A stretch of DNA of 64,000 bases from Microbacterium testaceum. Its GTDB lineage: Bacteria; Actinomycetota; Actinomycetes; Actinomycetales; Microbacteriaceae. The stretch lies in NCBI RefSeq assembly GCF_020781835.1, contig NZ_JAJGNJ010000004.1:124001-188000 (forward strand). The letters are read 5' to 3'. The notes beneath the pieces are model-generated. The model was not told where the DNA came from. It did not search any database and saw only the letters and a program-made list of their open reading frames with translations. Positions 18,367 through 27,712 of the stretch are shown one piece after another. Position 1 is the stretch's first letter. Each line of letters begins with the position of its first letter. The position numbers and the translations under genes were made by a program.

Positions 18367-19514
18367 ACCGGCCCTGCTGGATCAGCGTCGGGCCGAGTCA
18401 CCGCGGCTAGAGACTGCCGGGCGATCTCGAGCTCCTCGTTTGTGGGCACGACCAGGACGGCGGTCGGGGAGCGGGAGTCGGAGACCGTCCGCGCCTCCCG
18501 CCCCGCCGTCGCGCGGTTGCGCTCGTCGTCGAGGCGAATCCCGAGACGCTCCATGCCGGAGACGGCGGCGGCGCGGGTCGCCGGGGCATTCTCGCCGACA
18601 CCGCCGGTGAACACGATCGCGTCGGCGCCGCCGAGCTGGCCGAGGTAGGCGCCGAGGTAGTGCCGCAGCCGGTAGTGGTAGACCTCCAGCGCCGCAGTCG
18701 CGGCGGGATCGCCGGCGACCGCAGCCGCGTGGATGTCGCGCATGTCCTCGGTGCCGGCCAAAGCGCGCAAGCCGCTCTCGCGGGTCAGCAGCTCCTCAAG
18801 CTCGTCCCATCCGAGGCCCGCTCGGCCGAGTGCGATGAGCACTCCGGGATCGAGGTCGCCGGCGCGGGTGCCCATGACGAGTCCTGCCAAGGGCGTCATG
18901 CCCATCGAGGTGTCCACGGACCGCCCGCCGGCGATCGCGCAGGCGGAGGCGCCGTTCCCCAGATGGAAGACGATCAGCCGCAGCTCCGACAGCGGCCGCC
19001 CCAGCCGCTCGGCCGCCCGGGCGGAGACGTATTGGTAGGAGATGCCGTGGAACCCGTACCGGCGGATCCGATGCTGCCGGACGAGCTCCGGCGGCAGCGC
19101 ATAGGCGGTGGCTGCCGGGGGCAGGGTGCGGTGGAACGCGGTATCGAACACCGCCACGTTCGGGACGCCGGGGAACACGGCGCGGGCGGCGCGGATGCCC
19201 GCGAGATTGACTGGGTTGTGCAGCGGCGCCAAGGCGGCGAGATCGTCGATCTGCTGCTCCACCTCGTCGGTGATCAGCGTCGCGGAATCGAACCGGCTGC
19301 CGCCGTGCACCACCCGGTGACCGATGACGCCGACAGGTTCATGGCGCAGCTCGGCAAGCAGATCCCGGATCGCGGCACCGTGCCCCGTTCCCTCGGAGGC
19401 ATCGTGACCGAGCCGTTCCACGGTGCCGCCCCGGATTGCCGTTCCGGACTGCCCGTCGACCAGCCGCCACTTGATCGAGGAGGAGCCCGCGTTCAGCACC
19501 AGCACGACGGTCAT
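18363..19514 (-). CDS. ackA: Acetate kinase
   Basis: 383 residues. The enzyme interconverts acetyl phosphate + ADP and acetate + ATP. Motifs are VLNAGSSSIKWRL at the N-terminus, GHRVVHGG, FDTAFHRTLPPAA, RRYGFHGISYQYVS, FHLGNGASACAI, DTSMGMTPLAGLVMGTR and FTGGVGENA. The ATG at 19514 has a GGGGG-rich ribosome site. In the same island as a phosphoketolase it would complete the path sugar phosphate to acetyl phosphate to ATP. There is no phosphotransacetylase in the window. Its stop overlaps the convergent DUF305 gene by the four bases CTAG. Confidence 0.96.
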   Translation of the reverse strand: MTVVLVLNAGSSSIKWRLVDGQSGTAIRGGTVERLGHDASEGTGHGAAIRDLLAELRHEPVGVIGHRVVHGGSRFDSATLITDEVEQQIDDLAALAPLHNPVNLAGIRAARAVFPGVPNVAVFDTAFHRTLPPAATAYALPPELVRQHRIRRYGFHGISYQYVSARAAERLGRPLSELRLIVFHLGNGASACAIAGGRSVDTSMGMTPLAGLVMGTRAGDLDPGVLIALGRAGLGWDELEELLTRESGLRALAGTEDMRDIHAAAVAGDPAATAALEVYHYRLRHYLGAYLGQLGGADAIVFTGGVGENAPATRAAAVSGMERLGIRLDDERNRATAGREARTVSDSRSPTAVLVVPTNEELEIARQSLAAVTRPDADPAGPV

Positions 19515-19723
19515 CCGTAGCCCCCAGAAAGTGCTCTATCGTCATCGTCGTCGGATTCTATGTGCCATGAGTGGCCCCCCGTCGATGCCAACTCCGAACC
19601 TTCCACGCGTCGGTGCTTCTTGCGCCTGACGGCGTCCAACGAACAGCCGGAGTCGGCTAATCGGCGCGCTAGCGCGGTAGCGCCTCGGTCGCTCCCTCCC
19701 CCCTTTCGCGCGGCCTGCGGTAT

Positions 19724-19756
19724 GAGAGGCGCGACAGCGGGGCTTGTCAGCCTCTC
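19724..19756. terminator. Possible hairpin terminator
   Basis: GAGAGGC at 19724-19730 pairs with GCCTCTC at 19750-19756, with further pairing of GACA and TGTC inside. It covers the stop of the leftward gene at 19747. No T run follows. The 230 bases between ackA and this point hold no convincing gene. Confidence 0.4.
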
Positions 19757-20124
19757 GTAGAGGCGAGCACCGGAGGAGGCCCGCCCATCGCGTAAGCCGC
19801 CGACTTCTGCTCGAAGGCTTGGCGCCGCTCGGCGCGGCGAGCCCGGATCAGGATGATGAGGGTGATCGGGCCGTTGACGAGGAACTTCAGCGCGTTCCAG
19901 ATGAACAGCAGCACGACCAGGTTCAGCCAGCCCGGCCCGCCGTCGGCGATCCACACCGTCAGCAGCCACGCGCCGAGCAGGTACAGCACGGCGATGAGCA
20001 TGGCGGGCACGCCCCACTTCAGGCCGCGGCGCGTGTGCAGCGCGTCGAGCAGGATGTTCGTCGGCATGTACGTCCGCAGGAACAGCCGAACTCGGATGCT
20101 GAGATTCCAGAGCAGTCGGAACAC
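19747..20124 (-). CDS. Small conserved membrane protein (often misnamed sulfate permease)
   Basis: 125 residues from GTG 20124 (GGGAGG ribosome site). The basic N-terminus MFRLLWNLSIRVRLFLR is followed by MPTNILLDALHTRRGLKWG and two helices at about 38-60 and 66-95. The tail is charged and carries an Ala/Arg-rich segment. The arrangement RRGLKWGVPAML is typical of a small actinobacterial membrane family frequently carried on mobile DNA and sometimes labelled sulfate permease without evidence. Function unknown. It lies 258 bases after the relaxase stop on the same strand; that spacer shows no gene. Confidence 0.7.
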   Translation of the reverse strand: MFRLLWNLSIRVRLFLRTYMPTNILLDALHTRRGLKWGVPAMLIAVLYLLGAWLLTVWIADGGPGWLNLVVLLFIWNALKFLVNGPITLIILIRARRAERRQAFEQKSAAYAMGGPPPVLASTRG

Positions 20125-20382
20125 GATGTCCGCCTCCCGAGAGGGTGCGTAGCTCCGCCGAGGAGGTAGATCATGTGGTGAGTGTCCCGAGGGACCGTCG
20201 CAAGCGACCTAGAAATCGTGGCTACTACCTCAAGATCAGGGTACGCCCGACCCGCGAGACGCGGAAGGGATGCGGCGGGAGTCGCGAGAGCGCCAAGTAA
20301 GGAGCCCCGCGTCTGGCGCGCACTCCAGCCCAGTGGCATGTCGGCTCGCAATGAGCAGTCGCTGAGCATGCCCGTTCTGCCC

Positions 20383-23300
20383 TTACAGGCGCGGCCCAGC
20401 GACCCTGAGACTGCGGGTGGTCGGTCCAGGTTCTGCCGCGCGTACCGCGAGCTGTTGCGCGCGAAGGGTCGCGGCGCGTGCTCGTGCCGCGTCTGCGCGT
20501 TGCGAAGCATCATCGCCGACAAGGCCGAGCCCCCTGGCCACGGCGATGCCGTACTTGTCGCGATAGGCCGCGACGGTGCGTGCCTCGCGTCGCCAAAGTG
20601 CGGCGAGCTGCGGATCAGAGGGTTCCATCCCGAGTCCCGAGATCCACTCCCCCGAGGACTCGACGGCCTCGGTGACGAGCGCGTCTGCTCGCTGCTCGAT
20701 GAGCGCGGCACGTTCACGGAGTGCGCTGCGCATATCGTCGTCCATCGGGCCGAGCGCGGGAGTGACGACTCCGGCGATGGGCGTGGCGGGCTGGCGCACG
20801 CGCCCCGCGCCGTTCGTGTGCTCCAGGGCGCGGATCACCCGCTCGTGGAGCACCGCGGCCACATCGCCCGCGTCATTGAGCGGACGAGAAGCGACGAGAG
20901 CGCTCAGAAGGCGCTCGGCATCGTAGCCGTCGGCTTCGGCTCGGCGCAGCTCTGCGCTGAGCACGCCGAACGCGGTCGAGTCGATTGCTGCGGATGCCTC
21001 GGCCTCGGTGAGCCGCGTCCTTCGCAGCAGAGCCTCCCACCGTGGCTGTTGCGCGGCGGCGGCGATGGTCTCGTATTCGGCGGCGAGTTGCGCGACCGAG
21101 CCCCACACATCCTGCTCGGCGGCGATCGTCTGGCGGGCGGAGAGTTCCGCGCCGACGTGCTGGAGCACCCCGGCGAGCACCTTGCGCGCCGCGACCACGA
21201 GGGTGTCCTGAGCGGGCGGGTGAATGTGGTCATCATCGGGGCGGTTGAGGGAGACATAGGCGAAGTTCCCGGCCTTGCCACGGGTCATGGCGACGTAGAA
21301 GTTCTCGCGGGTCGCGCCGGGCTCGATGAGCGTGTGTCCGGTGTCGACCGTGACTCCTTGCGCCCGGTATGCGGTGACCGCGTAGCCGAGTTCGACATGC
21401 TCGGCGACGTATCCGGCAGGGAGTCGCAGCGTCGCGCCTCCGCGTCGCCCGGCAGGCCGCACTCGTAGCGACCCGTCGATGCCGATGGCGGTGATCGTCC
21501 ACCGGCTGCCGTTGCGCACCCAGCCGCGTCCGGTGCGCAGTTCACGGTCGTTGCGGCGGGTGATGATCGCGTCCCCGACGGACGCCTCGGTGCAGTCGTG
21601 CAGCCGCACCTCGGCGCGCGCGTCGACCTGCCCGGCGAGGATGAGGTCGGCGCGGGCGCGCCGGTTCAGGGTGGTGACCATCGCGCTCGACTCGGCAATG
21701 AGGATGCTCGCCAGCCCCAACGCGCGGTCGCGCTGCCAGGCGGCGTAGGCGGCGTCGGCCATGCGCTCGGTTTCGCCCGCCCGGATACGACCGTGGGCCT
21801 GGTAGGTGTCGATGGCTTCGATGCGGCCGTTGCGTAGATCGCGGGTGGCACCCTTCTCCCAGGCTGCGGTGATGCGGCGCACGTCGGTCAACTCGGGCAC
21901 GTCGGCACGGTCGGCGACGAGCATCCCGAACGCTCCCCCGGCGTCGACGGACTGGAGTTGCGCGGGATCGCCCACGAGCAGCACCTTCGCTCCGGCGTCG
22001 GCTGCGACGCGCACGAGCCGGTCGAGCGCGAGCGTCCCGGCGAGGGATGCCTCGTCCACGATCACGAGCTGCCCGGCGGTGAACCCGGTGCCGTGGTCGC
22101 GGTGGGTCTGCCACCACTTCGCGGTGTTCTCCGTCGGGATGCCGAGGTCACCGGCCAGCACCTCGGCCGCGACCGCGGACGGTGCCAGACCGACGACCGC
22201 GCCGCGCCCGTGCTCGGCCTCCCACGCACGCCGCAGCGCGCGCAGCGCGGTGGTCTTCCCCGCCCCCGCAGGGCCGACGAGCAGGTCGAGTACCCGACCC
22301 GACGACGCAATCGCGGTGAGTGCGGCGCGCTGGTCGTCGCCGAGCGCGCGCCCACGGTGGGGTTGCAGCGCGTGCGCGACGATTGCGTCGGCCAAGCGCG
22401 GCGCAACCTGCTCGCGGGAGCGCGCAAGTAGCCGGTCCTCGGCGGCGAGCACCGCGGCACCGCTGTAGCGGGCGGCGTTGCGAGGCCGGAATACGCTCGT
22501 CCCATCCGGGCGCTGGAACGCGGCGGGACTCGAGGCCAGCTCAGACGGGGTGAGCCGGATGGATGCTCGCTCCGCGGCGTCCGCGATCATCCCCGTGATC
22601 GCGTCGCGGTCCTCGGTGGCGGCGAAGCGCCAGCCCATCGTCCGCCGTGCGGTCTCCGCGTAGAGGTTCCAGCGGCTCCACGTCGTCCGCTTCTCCGCGA
22701 CCGCGGCCACCACGGCCGCGCCGAGACGGGCGACCTGCTCCAACGGCACGTCTTCGGCGTGCAGCAGCCCGGCTGGCTCGACTGCGAGGGCTTCCCGTGC
22801 CCACGCGGTCGCGTCGCGCCCGAGCAGGCGGCTCGCGCGGGCGCGCCACTCCTGGGCGAGGTCGACGAGCGGGCGAACCTCCTTGTCGGGCCGGGTCGCC
22901 AGCGTCGCCTGCTGCCGCAGCCGGATGATCGTCTCCCGTGACGGCGCGTGCCCGTGCGTTCGCTCGTACTCGGCGATCAGCCTGTCCTTCTCGATGTCGA
23001 TGTGCCGCGACCGGGACGAGAACTCGGCGACCAGCTCCTCGGGCACCGTGGCGACCGCCCACACCGGGTTGCGATCCGCGCCCCGGTCGCGCCGCTCCCA
23101 GCCGACGCCGAGCGCGCGAGTGAGGTGGTCGGCGAAGACCGCGTTGTGCAGCTCACTCAGCGCCACGGTCGCCGCGTGCAGCGGCCGGCTGTCCAGCGAC
23201 CGCCACTTGCCGTCGAACACGGTGCGCACCTTGTTGCTCACCACGACGTGCGTGTGCAACTGCGGATCGCACGCCCGCGAATCGAAGTGATCGAACGCCG

Positions 23301-23928
23301 TGGCGATCAGTCCTGTCACCTCCACCTGTGCAACCGCGCCGTCGCGCGAGGTGGCACCCGAGCGCGTGGCCGCAACCTCACGCTCCATGAACGCAACGAC
23401 ATCCGCAACCGCCGCATGGTGAGCCTCGGCGATCCGCGCCTGGGTCACCGCATCCGCAACGCCCCAAAGCACCGATGCGGACTTCGGCAGCGAGAACGTG
23501 AAGTCAAACCCCGCGACCGCACGCCGCGATCTGCGCGCCGATTCCTCCGCTTCGATCACCGCGACCGCCTCGGCACGCTCCGCCGCGCCCAGCGCCGGGT
23601 CGAGCCGGGCCAGCCTCGCGGCGATCCGATGCTCGACGCTCGGGAACGCCGGGTACGCCTTCCCCAGCGGATCGCCCGTCACCGGATCAAGGCCCTCGCC
23701 GAGCAGGAGCTGGAGCTGCGCCTCGGACACCTGTGCACCCTCGTGGACCTCGCCGTATCCAAGCGAGGCCAGGCCGCTGCCCATCCACCGGCCGGGCGGG
23801 GTGCCCTGCTCGGCGTAGTAGCGGGTTAGTGGCATCGAGAGTGCCCGCTCGCCGTCGGCGGACGCCACGGTGCGCAGCAGATACTTGTAGCCATCCCCCG
23901 CGCCCAGGACCCGCATCGAAACCGACAC
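20383..23928 (-). CDS. MobF-type conjugative relaxase/helicase (TrwC/TraA-like)
   Basis: 1181 residues. The N-terminal relaxase domain has the candidate catalytic tyrosines Tyr37/Tyr38 (LTRYYAEQGTPPGRW). The three-His metal site is His214, His225 and His227 (FDHFDSRACDPQLHTH). The C-terminal half is a RecD/TraI-type helicase: Walker A GPAGAGKTT (about 548-556), Walker B VIVDEAS, then AYRAQGVTVDTGHT and NFYVAMTRGK. The enzyme would nick oriT, stay on the 5' end and unwind DNA for transfer. GTG 23928 is used; an ATG four codons later is an alternative. The relaxase is about 19 kb from the transfer operon, separated by the defence locus. Confidence 0.93.
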   Translation of the reverse strand: MSVSMRVLGAGDGYKYLLRTVASADGERALSMPLTRYYAEQGTPPGRWMGSGLASLGYGEVHEGAQVSEAQLQLLLGEGLDPVTGDPLGKAYPAFPSVEHRIAARLARLDPALGAAERAEAVAVIEAEESARRSRRAVAGFDFTFSLPKSASVLWGVADAVTQARIAEAHHAAVADVVAFMEREVAATRSGATSRDGAVAQVEVTGLIATAFDHFDSRACDPQLHTHVVVSNKVRTVFDGKWRSLDSRPLHAATVALSELHNAVFADHLTRALGVGWERRDRGADRNPVWAVATVPEELVAEFSSRSRHIDIEKDRLIAEYERTHGHAPSRETIIRLRQQATLATRPDKEVRPLVDLAQEWRARASRLLGRDATAWAREALAVEPAGLLHAEDVPLEQVARLGAAVVAAVAEKRTTWSRWNLYAETARRTMGWRFAATEDRDAITGMIADAAERASIRLTPSELASSPAAFQRPDGTSVFRPRNAARYSGAAVLAAEDRLLARSREQVAPRLADAIVAHALQPHRGRALGDDQRAALTAIASSGRVLDLLVGPAGAGKTTALRALRRAWEAEHGRGAVVGLAPSAVAAEVLAGDLGIPTENTAKWWQTHRDHGTGFTAGQLVIVDEASLAGTLALDRLVRVAADAGAKVLLVGDPAQLQSVDAGGAFGMLVADRADVPELTDVRRITAAWEKGATRDLRNGRIEAIDTYQAHGRIRAGETERMADAAYAAWQRDRALGLASILIAESSAMVTTLNRRARADLILAGQVDARAEVRLHDCTEASVGDAIITRRNDRELRTGRGWVRNGSRWTITAIGIDGSLRVRPAGRRGGATLRLPAGYVAEHVELGYAVTAYRAQGVTVDTGHTLIEPGATRENFYVAMTRGKAGNFAYVSLNRPDDDHIHPPAQDTLVVAARKVLAGVLQHVGAELSARQTIAAEQDVWGSVAQLAAEYETIAAAAQQPRWEALLRRTRLTEAEASAAIDSTAFGVLSAELRRAEADGYDAERLLSALVASRPLNDAGDVAAVLHERVIRALEHTNGAGRVRQPATPIAGVVTPALGPMDDDMRSALRERAALIEQRADALVTEAVESSGEWISGLGMEPSDPQLAALWRREARTVAAYRDKYGIAVARGLGLVGDDASQRADAARARAATLRAQQLAVRAAEPGPTTRSLRVAGPRL

Positions 23929-23937
23929 CCGGCACCG

Positions 23938-23984
23938 CCTCTCTCGACAGAGAGGTAAGCCACCTGAGCCCGCCGTCAGGCGGG
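23938..23984. other. Two adjacent hairpins upstream of relaxase (oriT candidate)
   Basis: CCTCTCT/AGAGAGG (23938-23944 and 23949-23955, loop CGAC) and CCCGCC/GGCGGG (23969-23974 and 23979-23984, loop GTCA) lie back to back just upstream of the relaxase start. Origins of transfer are often hairpins beside the relaxase gene. They could equally be RNA structures controlling the relaxase. Confidence 0.35.
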
Positions 23985-24034
23985 GTCAGCCTCGATGTGC
24001 CAGACGTGTACTGGTCTCTGGAGGGCTTCCGAGA

Positions 24035-24450
24035 TCAGACAAGGCGGGCGCGGACGACGGCGATGTCGCGCTCATGATCGCGCACGATCCTGTCAGCCTT
24101 GGTCGTGAACTCCGACTTGTGGATCACGACGAGCCGGATACCCTGCTGCGGCAGGATCTCCGCCTTTCGCTGGTCGTAGAGCCGCCGCTGCTCGCCACGG
24201 GGCACACCGGAGACGGTCGCGCGGCGGTCGAACAGCGGGACGGCCACGGTGTGCTGCTTCTCCTGGAACTCACCACGAGCCCCAGCGCAGGCCAATACCC
24301 GTCGACAGGGAGCCTGCGAGCCCGTCCGGTCGTCGGCGACACGTCGCCGACAAGCCACAGGAACGTCGCCTGTCGCTCCCCGCAGACCCCGATCACCTCG
24401 TCGCAGAGGTCGAGAACGTAGTGCTCATCACTGTCGGCGCGCTTGCCCAC
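24035..24450 (-). pseudogene. Frameshifted Vsr/PD-(D/E)XK-like protein
   Basis: Two frames join into one protein pattern. From GTG 24450 the frame reads VGKRADSDEHYVLDLCDEV ... LPVDGYWPALGLVV. Near base 24275 the sense continues in another frame: EFQEKQHTVAVPLFD ... RRLYDQRKAEILPQQGIRLVVI, ending at 24035. A one-base deletion (GTGGTGAG where GTGGTGGAG would keep the frame) explains the break. The intact pattern (a DAYW/GLVVE step and an E-x-Q-H block) looks like a Vsr- or restriction-like nuclease fold carried on actinobacterial elements. It may be a real mutation or a sequencing error. It lies between a small gene and the relaxase. Confidence 0.6.
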
Positions 24451-24455
24451 GATGC

Positions 24456-24653
24456 CTACACGTACTCGATGACTGCCACGACGCGTATGACGCCGTTGAA
24501 CTCGTCGCCGCCTGCGACGGTGGATAGGGCGACGATGCGGTGCTCCGGCCGGACCGCGAGCTCCTGCGCGAGCACGTCCTTGATCGAGCCGCGCATGAAG
24601 TTGTCGACGCGCACCTCCACGATCTCCTGGGTGCTGGTCAGTCCCTGAGCCAT
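24456..24653 (-). CDS. Small hypothetical protein (65 aa)
   Basis: A compact 65-residue protein from ATG 24653: MAQGLTSTQEIVEVRVDN, then KDVLAQELAVRPEHRIVALS, and a hydrophobic C-terminal strand ending VVAVIEYV. The balanced composition and its position 5 bases before the frameshifted gene support it. There is no recognised family. The 197-base spacer to the divergent defence operon holds its promoter and that of the operon, neither of which could be placed with confidence. Confidence 0.5.
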   Translation of the reverse strand: MAQGLTSTQEIVEVRVDNFMRGSIKDVLAQELAVRPEHRIVALSTVAGGDEFNGVIRVVAVIEYV

Positions 24654-24850
24654 GTTCGTCCCTTCGGTGCCCTCGGCCGCGTGCTCGCCACGATACGGCG
24701 CACGAGCGACACCTGCTTGCCGAGGATCGTGAGCGGCGAAGTCTGTGGCTACGCCGCCCTTGGCCGACCGGATGTCGCAGGTCTCGGCCAGACTGTAGGG
24801 CAATGTCGCGTTGCGTATGAGGACAGCGATCCGTGTGGAAGGGGGGTGCC

Positions 24851-27712
24851 GTGACACCGTTGACCCCCGATGCTGCGCTCGATGTGCTCGGCGAACTCCA
24901 CGCTCGCCTTGACTCAAACTTCCGTAGCCTCCAGGAGTCTCGCCGCGCACTCGACACCGACGCCCCTGTATTCGCCTTGGAGCATGGACTTTCCGCGACC
25001 GACTTGGACGCCTTGCGTTCCGCTGTCCGCCATGCAGTGGCGCAGGGATTTGACCATCGCTACTGGCGGCAGAACTGGCTTCCGTTCATCGTCTACGCCG
25101 CTGAGTCCGGTTACGACTACATCGGCGGCGAGTATTGGCTGAGCTTCGAGCAGTCGACACCGGGATGGGCGCAATACGGCAGTCGCGACCGCATTCGGAT
25201 GTGGTTCCGCAAGTTCAATACCGAGTACGGCGGAGCTGTCCCGAAGGGCGCGTTCGCCAAGAACTTCCCGATCATCGCGTGGCCGATCACACACGCGGTG
25301 CTGCCGGTCTACCTCCAGCGCTACCTCGCGCAACTCCTCTACGAGTTCCGCATGGGGCTGACGACCAGCCTGCTCCAGAACCCCGAGGAACTTGGCGAGC
25401 ACCTTGCGGCACGCACTTGGGGCTACACCGAACGGTTCCGCATCTTCTGCGAGAACACTTCCCTGCTCGGTCAGGTCGCTGCCGCGTTGCTCTCGGGCGA
25501 GGGGGAAGAGTCCCCGTACTTGCTCCACTCGACGCTGCTCCGCCTGGTCGATGGACTCGAGCAAGAGCGTCAGGCGAAGTTCTGGCTGAACCGAGCACGC
25601 CAGGCGGCGAACCAGGTGCGGGCGCGCGGGTTTCAGCCAGGTGTCCCGCGCGGGACAGGAACGGCCTCACACGATCGTCTGCCGAGTCCGACTGATCCGC
25701 GCCTCGTGCTCCGTGGGGGCGAGAACGGCTGGCAATTGTTCGCGGAACTGCCCGAACTCAGCACGCTCAGCGGTCGGCTTCCGCACGTCTACGAGGAACT
25801 CCGCACCAAGCGAGCGCGGGTCGAGGGTGCCGACCAGACGATGGTGGCGCGAGGTCGGCTGACTGCGGCCGGTCAGAAGATACGCCTCACGCGACTCCCG
25901 AACCCCGAAGTGCCGTTCATTCAACTGGAGAACGGCGAGCCTGCCGTCAACGCACTCGTCCGCGATCAGGTGGAGGTCAGTCGCGGACCGATCTGGCTCT
26001 TCAAGCGCCGAGCGCCAGGGTCGGCCGTCGAGGTCAAGGGCAAGCTGATCCACCCTGACAGCACCTACCTCGTCATCCACGATGGTGACTGGTCGGTGCC
26101 TGATCTGCCGTGGGTGGAGTCAACCGCCCTCGACGTTGTCGATGCCGAGGCGGTACGGCTTATGGTTCCTGAGCGTCTGACCGAGGAAGCAACCGCTGCC
26201 CTGGTCGCGTCGGGGCTGAGCGTCATATCCGACGCGATCATCCGTCCAGTCGGCTTCGCCGCCAGCGCGTGGGACGGCGAAGGTGCGGTGGAGTGGCTGG
26301 CTGGTGAGCCAGGGCTTGTCGGCATCCGCGTTCAGCAGATCCCGAGCGTGCTGACGCTCACCCTTGCCGGCAACCGCTACACGCTGGATTGGCCGGACGG
26401 CGAACGCGAACTCTTCCTAAGCCTCGATGATCTGCCCGTCGGTTCGCACGAGCTGAGAGTCACGCTGACGGGTGCGCAGGAGCAGGCGCTTGTCGAGGGC
26501 TCACTTCAGGTCACCATCCGTGACCCGCAGGCTCGCTCCGAAGCGGCCGAGGCTGGCGAGGGCATCCGCCTGCTGGCGTCGCCAGCTCGTCCCACCATGA
26601 GCGAGCTGTGGGAGCCGGAAGCGATCACAATCGCCGGCCCCGAGGGGCTTTGCGTTGACCTGGCCGTCGCGCTCCGGTCGGAGACGAGCGCGGAGCTTGC
26701 CAGCATCCGCCAGCAGATCACGCTCCCACTGCGCCCCGCCGACTGGGCCGGTGTCGCCAAGAAGGTGCGTGGCGACAGCCGTTTCAGCCGCTACTTCGAC
26801 CAGGCAGAGTCGATCGAGCTTTCGGTCTCTCGCGCTGGTGTCGGGTACGCCGTCCTCGCGGCGGATCGTGGCTTCCAGCCGCTTCGATGGCAGCTGCTTC
26901 GAGACCGTGAAGGCAACCGTGCGCGTCTCATCGATCGGACGGACAGCGGCGCGACCCGCATCGAACTCTTCCGTGTGGAGTCGCCGCTGGCTGCCAGCTT
27001 CTGCGATGCCGGAGCGGACATCGAGCTTCCGGCATCTGGCGGACTGCTCCGCGCGGTTGCTGGGGAGGGCGTCGAAGCCACGGCGACGATCCTTCTTCCG
27101 ACCGACCCGAACGAGCTTCGAGGAGCGCGTCGCCTCGTTCCCGACGTCCCGACGGGCAGCAAGACACCAGAAGAAGCGATGAAACTCGTTCGCGCCTATC
27201 AGCTATGGGCCGACGCTGATCTCCCTGGTGACGTGTTCGCGCAGTTCCAGCGCGACGTGGTGCTGGCGGCGATCACCCGAGCCTTGGTGTCTCTCATCGC
27301 TGGAGGCCGGTGGGCGTCGGTCGAGCGGGATATGGCGAACGCCGGGAACCTGGAGGACTTCCTCGACGATATGCAGCGGGTAGTCGGAGAAGCGGAAGAG
27401 CAGAAGAAGCTGGCGAAAACGATCGGCACGAGCCTCCACGCCTGGCTCAATCCAGCGTCACTCTTGACTGGCTTTGCCGAAGTCGCGGAGAGCGCAATCC
27501 GCACGAGCGGGATCGTCAACCGCCCTTCGGCGGCTCGCTTCCTCCTCACCCTCGCGGGGCATCCTGGGCAGATTCTTCAGTGGGAGGCAGGCGAGCGCGG
27601 AGTGCTACTCCAGTACGTTCTGAACTCGCCCATCCTGCTGCGGGCGGCACGCTTTGCCGTGCTTGGCACGAGGGCGCTCAAAGGCGCCGAGGAAGCGCGG
27701 AGGGGGTTCTGA
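24851..27712 (+). CDS. Defence-operon protein 1, 953 aa, unknown family
   Basis: The first gene of the rightward defence operon. The GTG at 24851 is preferred because GGAAGGGGGG lies just upstream; an in-frame GTG at 24833 precedes that site. Residues 1-260 are helical and rich in aromatic residues (YWRQNWLPFIVYAAESGYDY, IRMWFRKFNTEYGG). Residues about 340-650 look like beta-sandwich modules (GSHELRVTLTG, LTLAGNRYTLDWPDGEREL). The C-terminus is helical again. There is no ATPase or nuclease motif. Its size and place before a short gene and a DUF1998 helicase resemble Druantia type II, where DruF and DruG precede DruE; this is inference from order only. TGATG links it to the next gene. Confidence 0.8.
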   Translation: MTPLTPDAALDVLGELHARLDSNFRSLQESRRALDTDAPVFALEHGLSATDLDALRSAVRHAVAQGFDHRYWRQNWLPFIVYAAESGYDYIGGEYWLSFEQSTPGWAQYGSRDRIRMWFRKFNTEYGGAVPKGAFAKNFPIIAWPITHAVLPVYLQRYLAQLLYEFRMGLTTSLLQNPEELGEHLAARTWGYTERFRIFCENTSLLGQVAAALLSGEGEESPYLLHSTLLRLVDGLEQERQAKFWLNRARQAANQVRARGFQPGVPRGTGTASHDRLPSPTDPRLVLRGGENGWQLFAELPELSTLSGRLPHVYEELRTKRARVEGADQTMVARGRLTAAGQKIRLTRLPNPEVPFIQLENGEPAVNALVRDQVEVSRGPIWLFKRRAPGSAVEVKGKLIHPDSTYLVIHDGDWSVPDLPWVESTALDVVDAEAVRLMVPERLTEEATAALVASGLSVISDAIIRPVGFAASAWDGEGAVEWLAGEPGLVGIRVQQIPSVLTLTLAGNRYTLDWPDGERELFLSLDDLPVGSHELRVTLTGAQEQALVEGSLQVTIRDPQARSEAAEAGEGIRLLASPARPTMSELWEPEAITIAGPEGLCVDLAVALRSETSAELASIRQQITLPLRPADWAGVAKKVRGDSRFSRYFDQAESIELSVSRAGVGYAVLAADRGFQPLRWQLLRDREGNRARLIDRTDSGATRIELFRVESPLAASFCDAGADIELPASGGLLRAVAGEGVEATATILLPTDPNELRGARRLVPDVPTGSKTPEEAMKLVRAYQLWADADLPGDVFAQFQRDVVLAAITRALVSLIAGGRWASVERDMANAGNLEDFLDDMQRVVGEAEEQKKLAKTIGTSLHAWLNPASLLTGFAEVAESAIRTSGIVNRPSAARFLLTLAGHPGQILQWEAGERGVLLQYVLNSPILLRAARFAVLGTRALKGAEEARRGF

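Noticed and set aside
20125..20382. Attachment site or terminus in the spacer after the relaxase
   Set aside because: Only short inverted repeats were found and no matching repeat elsewhere in the window.
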